Assembly (NCBI GenBank): GCA_016934435.1
Contig: JAFGSU010000063.1
Location: 1 to 7,437 of the forward strand
Reading direction: 5' to 3'
Length of the DNA stretch: 7,437 bases
Source: Candidatus Zhuqueibacterota bacterium
GTDB taxonomy: Bacteria > Zhuqueibacterota > Zhuqueibacteria > Residuimicrobiales > Residuimicrobiaceae
The translations under genes and the position numbers were made by a program. Positions 1-5,938 of the stretch are shown one piece after another (position 1 is the stretch's first letter; each line of letters opens with the position of its first letter). The notes under the pieces are model-generated. The model saw nothing but the letters and a program-made list of their open reading frames with translations, searched no databases and was not told where the DNA came from.

Positions 1-80
1 ACGGCGCCGCGGATACCTGTGTCGGAATGGCGGTGGGGACGATAGCGGACCTGATCGACGCCACGCAGGGTGGATCGTGA
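1..80 (+). CDS. GH130 glycoside phosphorylase/hydrolase, 3' end only
   Basis: The window opens in the last 25 codons of a GH130-family gene. The readable residues start GAADTCVGMAVG and end in DATQGGS before a TGA at 78-80. The GAADT motif followed by a small-residue strand and a 'DLI' helix is the usual C-terminus of GH130 enzymes. These act on beta-mannosides and related oligosaccharides, often by phosphorolysis. The sequence is identical, base for base, to the end of the GH130 fragment at 2281-2724. Everything upstream lies outside the window, so it is unknown whether this copy is full length and active. It converges on the radical SAM gene, whose stop is 43 bases further on. Family assignment rests mostly on the longer second copy. 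Confidence 0.75.
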   Translation, partial: GAADTCVGMAVGTIADLIDATQGGS

Positions 81-88
81 CCCACCCT
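67..88. terminator. hairpin between convergent genes, copy 1
   Basis: A perfect 7-bp inverted repeat, AGGGTGG (67-73) and CCACCCT (82-88), encloses an 8-base loop that contains the GH130 TGA stop. It lies between the + strand GH130 end and the - strand radical SAM stop, where a bidirectional terminator would be expected. There is no long T-tract. The + strand continues into TATTAATTT, which is only weakly U-rich. A dispersed REP-like palindrome is an equally good reading. The same hairpin recurs at 2711-2732. Confidence 0.45.
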
Positions 89-123
89 ACTATTAATTTC
101 GGTAATAGAAAGGGACGTTGCAC

Positions 124-1539
124 TTATACTTTCAGAATGCGAAATAGCGGTTTTTTAATCCGCTCCGGCAATCGCTTTCTGAGAAAAAAGAACAACGTAA
201 GCGCCGATTTGAAAAATACATCGTATAATGTCGTTTTAGCGCTGATCTTGACTTTAGCCATCATACCTGCAAGCGGTGTCAACCTCGGATACAAAACCGC
301 AATTCGGAATATGCGAAAATAATATTCCACCTTTTCCTTTTTTATAGTCGGCAGAGACAGCGTTGAAATAGGTTCGAAATATGATGGAGTTTCCTCTCTG
401 GATAAATACCCTTTTTCCTTGCATATATCATAGAGTTTCGTTCCTGGATAAGGGCGAAACATGCTCACGTGCAATTTGTCCGGCTTGATCTCTCTATTGA
501 GCGCGATGGTTTCTTCGATGGAACTGGCTGTTTCGCCGGGAATTCCGACCATATTATAGGCAAAAACCTGAATGCCCGCTTTTTTTATCTGCTGAAACGT
601 ACGAATGATGGTGTTATTGCTCATCTTTCTTCGCAATACTTTCCGTCGTAGGGTTTCGTTGCCCTGTTCAACTCCAACACGCGCTTCAGCACAGCCGGCT
701 TCTTTCAACACTTCAATGGTTTCTTCATCGACTGCCTCGACCCGCAGATTACAGGCAAAGGGCAATCCGATTCGTTGTTTGTATAAAAGTGCAAACGGCT
801 TGAGCCAAGCGATATCCAGCGCAAATGTGTCATCCTGAAAACAGATCGATTCAATGCCGGTATACGTTTTGAGAACGCAGTCGATCTCCGAAATAATATT
901 TTCCGGCGTTCGCCATCTGACATATTTCCCGGTGCCTAGTCGCATCAGACATTCATTAATACAATACGTACATCTATAAGGGCATCCCCTTCCGGCCATA
1001 AAATCCGCCCGATGATCCTGATCGAGTGCGTTTTGATAATCAAATAACTCTCTATCAGGAAAAGGCAATTCATCCAAATCTTGCAATAACGGGCGGATTT
1101 CCTGCTTGAGAACCCTGCCGTTTCTGTGAATCCAGAGATTTTTTATCTGCGTTATTGGCTCTCCTTGTGCCAAATCAACAATGGCGCCTTCGCCTTCACC
1201 TAAACAAATAGCATCGACGTGTGGAATAACGTCGTCGGCCGCTGAACTGGTATGGACACCACCGGCAATAGAAAAAATCCCTGAACTGCTCAGATAATCC
1301 ATGATCCATTTCGCCAACCGGCTGTTATCGGATGTGAATGAATACGCCAAGATATCCGGTCTGGACTTTGCCATAGCGCGATTTATTTTCCTCTTGTCGA
1401 ACCGATCGAGTACCAATAATCCGGTTTCATGTCCGTTTTTTTTCAGACATGCGGATAGCTGTGCCACGCCATGATGAAAATCCAATTCATAGTATTCGGA
1501 CTTGGCGCATGGAATGATAAATTGAAAGTTCATACTCAT
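124..1539 (-). CDS. B12-binding domain radical SAM protein
   Basis: The 471-residue product has the layout of the cobalamin-binding radical SAM family (BchE/methyltransferase-like). An N-terminal Rossmann-like B12-binding region (about 20-125) carries GGVHTS (93-98) and GEGEGA near 114-119. The radical SAM core follows, with its [4Fe-4S] motif CPYRCTYC (C186, C190, C193) and later family motifs: VGVEQGNE near 288-295, YNMVGIPGET (328-337) and PYPGT (363-367). A basic, hydrophobic C-terminal tail (about 420-471) may touch the membrane. I see no DxHxxG base-off cobalamin motif in the N-terminal domain, which is common in this class. On the - strand GGGAGGAG precedes the start. ATG 1539 is only 3 bases from GGAGG, while the in-frame ATG at 1533 is 9 bases away, so the shorter start (469 residues) may be the real one. 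Members methylate or rearrange unactivated carbons in lipids, cofactors or natural products. The substrate is not visible here, and no partner gene is adjacent. Confidence 0.93.
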   Translation of the reverse strand: MSMNFQFIIPCAKSEYYELDFHHGVAQLSACLKKNGHETGLLVLDRFDKRKINRAMAKSRPDILAYSFTSDNSRLAKWIMDYLSSSGIFSIAGGVHTSSAADDVIPHVDAICLGEGEGAIVDLAQGEPITQIKNLWIHRNGRVLKQEIRPLLQDLDELPFPDRELFDYQNALDQDHRADFMAGRGCPYRCTYCINECLMRLGTGKYVRWRTPENIISEIDCVLKTYTGIESICFQDDTFALDIAWLKPFALLYKQRIGLPFACNLRVEAVDEETIEVLKEAGCAEARVGVEQGNETLRRKVLRRKMSNNTIIRTFQQIKKAGIQVFAYNMVGIPGETASSIEETIALNREIKPDKLHVSMFRPYPGTKLYDICKEKGYLSREETPSYFEPISTLSLPTIKKEKVEYYFRIFRIAVLYPRLTPLAGMMAKVKISAKTTLYDVFFKSALTLFFFLRKRLPERIKKPLFRILKV

Positions 1540-1540
1540 G

Positions 1541-1548
1541 CTCCTCCC
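1541..1548 (-). promoter_or_regulatory. Shine-Dalgarno site of the radical SAM gene
   Basis: Read on the - strand, this is GGGAGGAG, a strong ribosome-binding site. It sits 3 bases from the ATG at 1539-1537 if GGAGG is taken as the core, and 9 bases from the next in-frame ATG at 1533-1531. The second spacing is closer to normal, so translation may begin at the third codon of the longer ORF. Confidence 0.7.
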
Positions 1549-1614
1549 TGTCGAAATGCCCGAGCAATAGTGGTTGAGAACACTGCAAAAAAACTCGAGC
1601 CCATCATGCGTTAA

Positions 1615-1698
1615 ATATTTTACTGGTCGTTATATCATGGGATGTTTCCCAATGCTATCGCCATAGATAACGATGGAAATTGGGTCCAAACCGGATGA
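1615..1698 (+). pseudogene. possible remnant of a secreted beta-propeller (SBBP-like) gene
   Basis: The + strand frame from 1615 to the TGA at 1696-1698 reads through NAIAIDNDGNWVQTG. This resembles the core of SBBP-type beta-propeller repeats, whose consensus is roughly A-x-A-x-D-x-x-G-N-x-x-x-x-G. A stop at 1612-1614 precedes it and there is no ribosome-binding site, so it cannot be an intact gene. Such propellers are common in large secreted proteins of bacteria with type IX secretion, which would fit the sorting domain at 5411-5854. One repeat of under 30 residues is weak evidence, and the match could be chance. Confidence 0.25.
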
Positions 1699-1776
1699 AT
1701 CGGACGAAGGGGTTAAACTGCCCTCATCAACAGAACAGTCGGAAGCGACCAGCAAACAGAGTATTGGGATGATGGT

Positions 1777-2166
1777 TCAATTCAGGAAGGTGCAATTGAG
1801 GAGGTAGAGAGGTTTGTTCGACTCAATAGTGGGAGGCAACAAGGTGTCGAACAAAAAGAACAGAATGAAATCATTATTTTGTTCTTGTGTGATATTCGTG
1901 TGCAACGGACCGTCAAGGTCGTATAGGAATGGTCTGCGTTGTGAAAATTTATTTAAATCTACTGTTGTAGAAGCGCTTGTATCTGCCTGTCGAACCTGGT
2001 CTTCGTATCCGTCGGCTACCGCCATGAGATCAACATCTTCTATATGAAAAGATCGTAGCTGCGGATAAAAGTCAATGAGGTTAGCAAAATCGGCTAATAA
2101 TGCTGTGGAGACAAGCCAAAGCAAAAATCCTGATTGCGCGGTAATTATTTTACGAAGAAATGCCAT
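1777..2166 (-). CDS. small hypothetical protein, doubtful
   Basis: This 129-residue ORF has no family I recognise. Its N-terminus resembles a signal peptide or a single membrane anchor: basic residues at K6, then a hydrophobic run FLLWLVSTALLADF (14-27). A polar middle follows (DVDLMAVADGYEDQ, 45-58), with a second hydrophobic patch near 100-111. Amino-acid use in residues 1-90 looks like real protein, while the C-terminal third looks less so. The start codon has only a weak GGGA about six bases upstream on the - strand. A 26-bp dyad (2177-2202) lies just upstream. The C-terminal part overlaps an open + strand frame (1717-1923) that also looks coding, so at most one of the two is likely genuine there. 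It could be a small secreted protein or a chance ORF in decayed sequence. Confidence 0.4.
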   Translation of the reverse strand: MAFLRKIITAQSGFLLWLVSTALLADFANLIDFYPQLRSFHIEDVDLMAVADGYEDQVRQADTSASTTVDLNKFSQRRPFLYDLDGPLHTNITQEQNNDFILFFLFDTLLPPTIESNKPLYLLNCTFLN

Positions 2167-2176
2167 TTGTATTCCC

Positions 2177-2202
2177 AGATAATTTGATATATCAGATTAT
2201 TT
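2177..2202. promoter_or_regulatory. 26-bp AT-rich dyad upstream of the 129-codon ORF
   Basis: The centre TGATATATCA (2185-2194) is a perfect palindrome. The symmetry extends to 2177 and 2202, with only two positions that are G/T rather than Watson-Crick pairs (2184/2195 and 2178/2201). It sits 10 bases upstream of the ATG at 2166 on the - strand. It could be an operator for a dimeric repressor or the base of an RNA hairpin. No matching second site was seen elsewhere in the window. Confidence 0.4.
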
Positions 2203-2280
2203 AAACGACAGGAGGATAGAAAAGTTCCTGATCGTCTAAGCATCCATGCCTAATTCACTTATCAATATTGTAAGTTATTC

Positions 2281-2724
2281 ATGCCGAATGACCTCTTAAC
2301 CTGGCGGCCCGTAAAGCTCCTTATTAGCGGAAGATTCCACTACTGGGGCGAGCTGATCGGCGCCGGACCGCCGCCCATCAAAACAGCAGAAGGCTGGCTG
2401 CAAATCTATCACGGCGTCGCCGGCCATTTCGGCAGCGTCAGCATCTATCAGGCGGGCGTGATGCTCCTGGACCTGCGCAATCCGGCCAGAGTGATCGGCC
2501 GCAGCCGCTACAATATTTTCGAACCGCGCGAGCTGTATGAATTGACCGGACAGGTCCCCAATGTGGTTTTCCCTAGCGGCGCCATTGTTCATGAAGTGGA
2601 CACACAGGGATGCGCAAAATCCGGCAGCAAAATCAATGTTTATTACGGCGCCGCGGATACCTGTGTCGGAATGGCGGTGGGGACGATAGCGGACCTGATC
2701 GACGCCACGCAGGGTGGATCGTGA
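2281..2724 (+). pseudogene. GH130 glycoside phosphorylase/hydrolase, 5'-truncated
   Basis: The 147 residues match the C-terminal half of GH130 enzymes, which usually exceed 300 residues. Visible family motifs in order are DLLTW (4-8), IGAGPPPI (26-33), YHG (43-45), LLDLRNP (62-68), VPNVVFPSG (92-100) and YYGAADT (121-127). The GAGPPP loop and YHG histidine belong to the active-site and phosphate-binding side. The N-terminal blades, with the catalytic aspartate, are missing. The open frame extends upstream only to a TAA at 2251-2253, and no ribosome-binding site precedes ATG 2281. A lone GGAGG at 2211-2215 is too far away. The piece therefore looks like a gene fragment rather than a working enzyme. 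Its last 80 bases are identical to positions 1-80, so it is probably a partial copy of the gene entering the window at the left, or the two share a recombined end. It converges on the DUF5916 gene with 6 bases between the stop codons. Confidence 0.85.
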
Positions 2725-2735
2725 GCCACCCTACT
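2645..2735 (+). repeat. 91-bp direct repeat, copy 2
   Basis: This is the second copy of the repeat at 1-91, differing at one base (2725). It includes the GH130 C-terminus, the TGA stop and the hairpin. It also contains the TAG stop codon of the convergent DUF5916 gene (2731-2733), so the match ends two bases inside that gene's last sense codon. The bases just left of 2645 cannot be compared because copy 1 is cut by the window edge. Confidence 0.95.
2711..2732. terminator. hairpin between convergent genes, copy 2
   Basis: The same AGGGTGG/CCACCCT stem as at 67-88 appears here with an 8-base loop holding the GH130 TGA. The right arm overlaps the stop codon of the DUF5916 gene on the - strand. 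The stem is intact in both copies and the single base difference falls in the loop. It could end transcripts from both sides or be a dispersed palindromic repeat. It has no T-tract on either strand. Confidence 0.45.
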
Positions 2736-4947
2736 GAATCCTCAACAAATAACTGCACTTGAAAAACAGACTGTTCCTAATTTCTCTCCATTTTTGATGG
2801 TACACTTTTTGCCCATCATGATTTTCTGTTTCCTCGAACAAAGCGCCGTATCCCATATGCAGGACCGTGCCCGGAATCAGCGTGAATGAGGCGAGAAAAT
2901 CACTCAACAGTTTTTCTTCATAGTCGTTATATCGCAGGGATGTACGGATGAAAAAATATTTATTGAACTGATAGGTTGTCGAGACATTGAAAATGTTCAC
3001 TGTATAAATTTTGTGTTTTTTATTTTCCAACCGTCGGGATAATACATCCTGGATCCATTCCAGATCAACATTGAGTTTGACATGCGGTTGAACGATAGCA
3101 GCCGTTCTCAACCTGTGCCCCATTCCCAAAAAAGGCTCCTCAGGATCATAATATATTTTATCACCATATTTGAATGAAGCATAGGTGTACAGATAGTTGG
3201 TGAGCTGCATGAGTCCGACCAGATTAGCAGAAGAAGATTTGAACCTGGTTCCCGCCCATGCTTCCTGTTCGTTGTAAAAAAGCGCCTGAAAAATGCCGCT
3301 GCGGACGGTGTAAAGAGTTGCGCCTATCTTGGCGGTATAGTCGTTCATTCCGGAGACAAGGTCGTGGACGGTTTCATAGCTTATACGCGGCTGAATCCTC
3401 TGCGCCCATCTGATTTTCCCGGGATACAAATTGTACCCGAAAAAGAATTGACCGCGATCGATGCCGGTGCGGTTCATGAATGCCGAGGCCATGGAAAAAT
3501 GCTCATCCCAGCGCTCGTAGGTGGTCCAGCATTGGACTCTTCGGCTGTCATATTGCAGCATGGCGTTGATGCCCAGGCCGGAGTGGGTTTTATCGGTCCC
3601 GGCCGGTTCATTGATGCTGTGCAAATAGGAGAGGGTCAACCTCGCTTTATCGAAAAATCGATATTGCAGGTCTGCACCGGCGACCTGATTGACGCTGCCG
3701 GCAAATTGCTGCCGGCAGTAGAGCAATCCCGCCGAGTTGTCGTCTCCCAGGCTGTATTTACTGCGCGCCAGTCCCCAGAGAGCGCGTACCCCCTCATCGG
3801 GATTCGAACCCTGTTCCCACGGTCGCCCCGGCGCTTCATCGTCGGCGGCCAATAATGCGAATTGCATGCGTCCGGCTGTGCCGCTGAGTTTTGCGGCCAG
3901 CGCCGGATCGATGATGAACCGGGTATAAACGGGCGCGAGCATCATGCCGTTGTTGACCAGGGCGAAATCAAAGGCATTGACGCCCTCCATGAAAAAGGGG
4001 CGTTTTTCTGTATAAAATATCGGGTAGCGCTGGTTGACTTCCACCTGGTAGGCATCGCTTTCGACCTGACTGAAATCGGGATTGATGGTGGCTTCGGCAG
4101 TCACCGCAGAAGTGATGCCGTATTTGACGGAAACACCTAAATTGTGGTCATTTTCGGAGGAATCCCAGGCACCGGTTGCATCGTGCTCTCTATCACGATT
4201 CAGGGTGATATTGGGTAGTATCTCCAGATTGAGCATCTTCTCCAGTCCCTGGTATTTACTGTCGGCCATAAAGTTGAATTGATTTTGCCCTGCTTTGATC
4301 TCCGGCCAGGCGCCCATTTTACCGAAACGGCTGATGCTGCGCATGAACATGATGCCCATGGTCGTTTCTTCGCCGCCCTTGAAACGCAAACTCGACAGCG
4401 GTAGACGTATTTCGACCTGATATCCGGAGGCGGTTATCTTGCCGGCGCTCTCCCAAACGAAATCGTAGGCAATATCCAGGACGTTGGCATTGGTGGCCGA
4501 GGTAATGCCGTCGATCTGAATGCCGTTGGCATTGCAATAAAATTCATAGGTGGACTGACGATTGCCCATGCCGTCGATGAGGACGCCGATCCAATCGTCG
4601 TTGCTCTGCGAATCCCGCTTGCTCACCGTTGTCTTGACTTTTTCGGGCTCATCATCAAGGCATTTGAAGGCAAAATAAAGGTTCTGATCGTCATAAGCTA
4701 TTCCCACTTTGGTGATGGCGCCGAGCTTGTCGCCGTAAACCGGACTGAAGGTGATAAATTCCTCGCTCAGCGGCAGCAACTGCCATATGTTCTCGTCGAG
4801 ATCGCCGTCTATTTTGATTTTTTCATCAATCTTTGTGGGCACCAGCGTCAAATTTTCTTGCACAGAACAAAAAAGGTTCCCGTTTGCATGCAATAGTATC
4901 AACAACAAAAGGGATAATAGCAGGTTGTATCTGTTATGCGCAGGCAT
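2731..4947 (-). CDS. CBM9-like / DUF5916 outer-membrane protein
   Basis: This 738-residue protein has two recognisable parts after a signal peptide (hydrophobic LLLSLLLLILL, 9-19). Residues about 38-225 form a CBM9-like beta-sandwich, starting at IKIDGDLDENIW (44-55). They include YFAFKCLDDEPE (91-102) and a stretch (117-146) ending NGIQIDG. From about 235 the DUF5916 region begins, with INPDFSQVESD (288-298) and FYTEKRPFFMEG (311-322). It continues as alternating amphipathic strands and ends in aromatic-rich sequence (FFKCSYLLRIQ), as expected of an outer-membrane beta-barrel. The family is widespread in Bacteroidota-like and candidate phyla. Its function is not established; carbohydrate contact at the cell surface is a guess from the CBM9-like part. 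The length is normal for the family. Upstream, AAAGGTGA on the - strand is an acceptable ribosome-binding site about five bases from ATG 4947. The gene appears intact and single-cistron. The GH130 fragment next door fits a carbohydrate theme only loosely. Confidence 0.9.
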   Translation of the reverse strand: MPAHNRYNLLLSLLLLILLHANGNLFCSVQENLTLVPTKIDEKIKIDGDLDENIWQLLPLSEEFITFSPVYGDKLGAITKVGIAYDDQNLYFAFKCLDDEPEKVKTTVSKRDSQSNDDWIGVLIDGMGNRQSTYEFYCNANGIQIDGITSATNANVLDIAYDFVWESAGKITASGYQVEIRLPLSSLRFKGGEETTMGIMFMRSISRFGKMGAWPEIKAGQNQFNFMADSKYQGLEKMLNLEILPNITLNRDREHDATGAWDSSENDHNLGVSVKYGITSAVTAEATINPDFSQVESDAYQVEVNQRYPIFYTEKRPFFMEGVNAFDFALVNNGMMLAPVYTRFIIDPALAAKLSGTAGRMQFALLAADDEAPGRPWEQGSNPDEGVRALWGLARSKYSLGDDNSAGLLYCRQQFAGSVNQVAGADLQYRFFDKARLTLSYLHSINEPAGTDKTHSGLGINAMLQYDSRRVQCWTTYERWDEHFSMASAFMNRTGIDRGQFFFGYNLYPGKIRWAQRIQPRISYETVHDLVSGMNDYTAKIGATLYTVRSGIFQALFYNEQEAWAGTRFKSSSANLVGLMQLTNYLYTYASFKYGDKIYYDPEEPFLGMGHRLRTAAIVQPHVKLNVDLEWIQDVLSRRLENKKHKIYTVNIFNVSTTYQFNKYFFIRTSLRYNDYEEKLLSDFLASFTLIPGTVLHMGYGALFEETENHDGQKVYHQKWREIRNSLFFKCSYLLRIQ

Positions 4948-5132
4948 ACCTTCACCTTTGTTTATTGTTTCGTTTTAGAGATCATGCTTATCGAATGAAT
5001 TTTACGGGCAAAAGCTGCCGGTGGTATTGTGAAATACATGTTCATTGGATCATTATTAAATTTTTTGCCGATAATCTTACGGTTGCTCGTGTTTTTTATC
5101 GGAATCACACATGGAAACACTTATTGTATCAT

Positions 5133-5177
5133 GTTTACGATATTTATGGAAAGGAGTTACATGGTTCGATGACATAA
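5133..5177 (+). pseudogene. possible decayed type IX sorting-domain fragment
   Basis: The frame ending at the TAA 5175-5177 reads VYDIYGKELHGSMT. VYDI-x-GKE is a hallmark of the middle strand of type IX secretion C-terminal domains (V-x-L-x-[IV]-YD-x-x-G-[KR]). The expected upstream NPFN motif is absent, and the sequence before it (TVARVFYRNHTWKHLLYH) fits the domain poorly. It is 300 bases upstream of a clear sorting domain in the same orientation, so it may be an older remnant. The match is short and could be chance. Confidence 0.2.
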
Positions 5178-5338
5178 TTGGGTGGGTTGGATGAATGGGG
5201 TGCACTGTTGGTTTCCCATTTTTATATCTGTCCGGTCATGAATTGTAATCTCGTCAGTAAAATAATGACATCGACACGTTTTAGCTATATCAAAGGATGA
5301 GCGAACGAAAAAATTTTTTGTATCCAATGTGTTGAATT

Positions 5339-5358
5339 CTCTTGCGAAAGAGTTTTTT
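5339..5358 (+). terminator. small hairpin with T6, possible intrinsic terminator
   Basis: CTCTT (5339-5343) and AAGAG (5348-5352) pair around GCGA, a stable GNRA-type tetraloop. Six T residues follow (5353-5358). The layout matches a Rho-independent terminator on the + strand, but a 5-bp stem with only two G-C pairs is weak. No intact + strand gene lies immediately upstream. It could end a transcript from whatever once preceded the sorting-domain fragment. Confidence 0.3.
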
Positions 5359-5410
5359 ATCATTAAATTATTGACATGAATTGAAATATGCATGGATTTG
5401 AGATTCGTGT

Positions 5411-5854
5411 TTGTTGGACATCTTTTGTAAACCTATTTTAATTAGCGAAAATTTTTCTTCAATATACATATCCACCATGCCGGAATATAATGGTAATGAT
5501 GTGGATGCCCAGTTTCTTTATAATGCGATCACCTACAAACATAGCCAATCCCCGGATGCTGTGAGCGATGACTCGCAAAACATATTACCATCTGAATATA
5601 TTTTATACTCCAATTTCCCGAATCCTTTCAATGCCACGACGCATATTCGTTTTTACCTGCCAATCAGGTCCAGTGTTGTCCTCTCAATATATGATATGAA
5701 AGGCAGGTTGATAGAGGACATAATACGTCAAAACATGCCACCCGGCAATCATGTAACGCGTTGGAACGCTAACGAATACCCTTCGGGTGAATATTTTATA
5801 AAATTTAAAGCCAACACATACGAACAAATTCATAAATGTCTGTTGTTAAAATGA
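5411..5854 (+). pseudogene. orphan type IX secretion C-terminal sorting domain
   Basis: Residues about 60-147 form a typical type IX (Por) sorting domain: LYSNFPNPFNATTHIRF (65-81), VVLSIYDMKGRLIEDI (89-104), MPPGNH (109-114), W118, PSGEYFIKF (124-132) and a final lysine. This domain marks cargo for export across the outer membrane and is then removed. A complete cargo should have an N-terminal signal peptide and a functional body. Here only about 60 unrecognised residues precede the domain. The frame opens after a TGA at 5399-5401 with a TTG at 5411. The first ATG is at 5477, and neither start has a ribosome-binding site or a signal peptide behind it. It is most likely the 3' remnant of a larger secreted protein. 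A frameshift separating it from its body is possible, though I found no clear body upstream. It converges on the ATPase-GNAT gene. Confidence 0.8.
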
Positions 5855-5898
5855 TATTTCAAACAGGATAGTGATGGTATAGATTTTCCGGCTTGGAG

Positions 5899-5927
5899 AA
5901 AAAACGCTCGGAAGGAATTGATCCCGA
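5899..5927 (-). terminator. probable intrinsic terminator of the ATPase-GNAT gene
   Basis: Read on the - strand just past the stop at 5939, TCGGGA (5927-5922) pairs with TTCCGA (5913-5908) around an 8-base loop, with one G-U wobble. GCG and then six T residues (5904-5899) follow. Position and order suit a Rho-independent terminator for the gene whose stop is 12 bases before it. The stem is short and three bases separate it from the T-tract, so strength is uncertain. Confidence 0.45.
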
Positions 5928-5938
5928 TCGGACCAAAC

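Larger units (their letters stand above)
1..91 (+). repeat. 91-bp direct repeat, copy 1
   Basis: Positions 1-91 match 2645-2735 at a fixed offset of 2644 bases. The only difference is base 81 (C here, G at 2725). Similarity stops abruptly after base 91. The left limit cannot be seen because the window starts here, so the repeat may be longer. It covers the GH130 C-terminus, its stop codon and a terminal hairpin. Near-identity in both coding and non-coding bases points to a recent duplication, gene conversion or an assembly effect. Confidence 0.95.
1540..1776. other. gene-poor spacer with mixed-frame coding traces
   Basis: No intact gene is convincing here. Besides the SBBP-like trace, a 44-codon + strand ORF (1673-1807) starts MEIGSKPDES and has a plausible hydrophilic composition, but no ribosome-binding site. 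A different + frame is open from 1717 to the TAG at 1924-1926. It lacks any ATG and contains WDDGSIQEGAIEEVERF, which also looks protein-like. Two overlapping protein-like frames are what a frameshifted, decaying gene would leave. I recognise no family, and no promoter stands out. Confidence 0.4.
4948..5410. other. AT-rich intergenic stretch with no convincing gene
   Basis: This segment is visibly richer in A and T than the DUF5916 gene beside it. A 78-codon - strand ORF (5157-5393) and a 114-codon + strand ORF (4833-5177) cross it, but neither has family features. At 5150-5162 a good AAGGAG-ATG pair on the + strand opens an ORF of only three codons (MVR). The segment also holds a 12-bp A6T6 palindrome (5308-5319), a small hairpin with a T-tract (5339-5358), and a frame reading VYDIYGKE (from 5133) that resembles part of a type IX sorting domain. 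It probably contains the DUF5916 promoter near its left edge, but I could not fix -35 and -10 boxes. Confidence 0.5.

Noticed and set aside
77..322. 81-codon + strand ORF
   Set aside because: It is antisense to the C-terminus of the radical SAM gene and starts at a GTG overlapping the GH130 stop. Its composition shows no family features.
1593..1604. CTCGAG next to an A7 run as a terminator of the 129-codon ORF
   Set aside because: On the - strand the T-run is present, but the preceding bases do not form a stem with a loop.
2211..2215. GGAGG ahead of the GH130 fragment
   Set aside because: It is about 65 bases from ATG 2281, and the nearest ATG (2246) leads straight to a stop, so it does not serve a visible gene.
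92..2644. Composite transposon or integron cassette bounded by the 91-bp repeats
   Set aside because: No transposase, integrase, terminal inverted repeats or target-site duplication is visible, and the left repeat is cut by the window edge.
3364..3855. 163-codon + strand ORF opposite the DUF5916 gene
   Set aside because: It is the mirror of a strongly supported gene on the other strand, and the open frame follows from the base composition of that gene.
5150..5171. AAGGAG followed by ATG on the + strand
   Set aside because: Spacing is ideal, but the ORF is only three codons (MVR) before TGA. A leader peptide is possible, but no downstream regulated gene supports it.
4833..5177. 114-codon + strand ORF as a whole gene
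   Set aside because: Its first third is antisense to the DUF5916 signal peptide. There is no ribosome-binding site, and only the last 14 codons recall anything known.
5157..5393. 78-codon - strand ORF
   Set aside because: No recognisable family, no good ribosome-binding site, and it crosses the A6T6 palindrome and the terminator-like hairpin.
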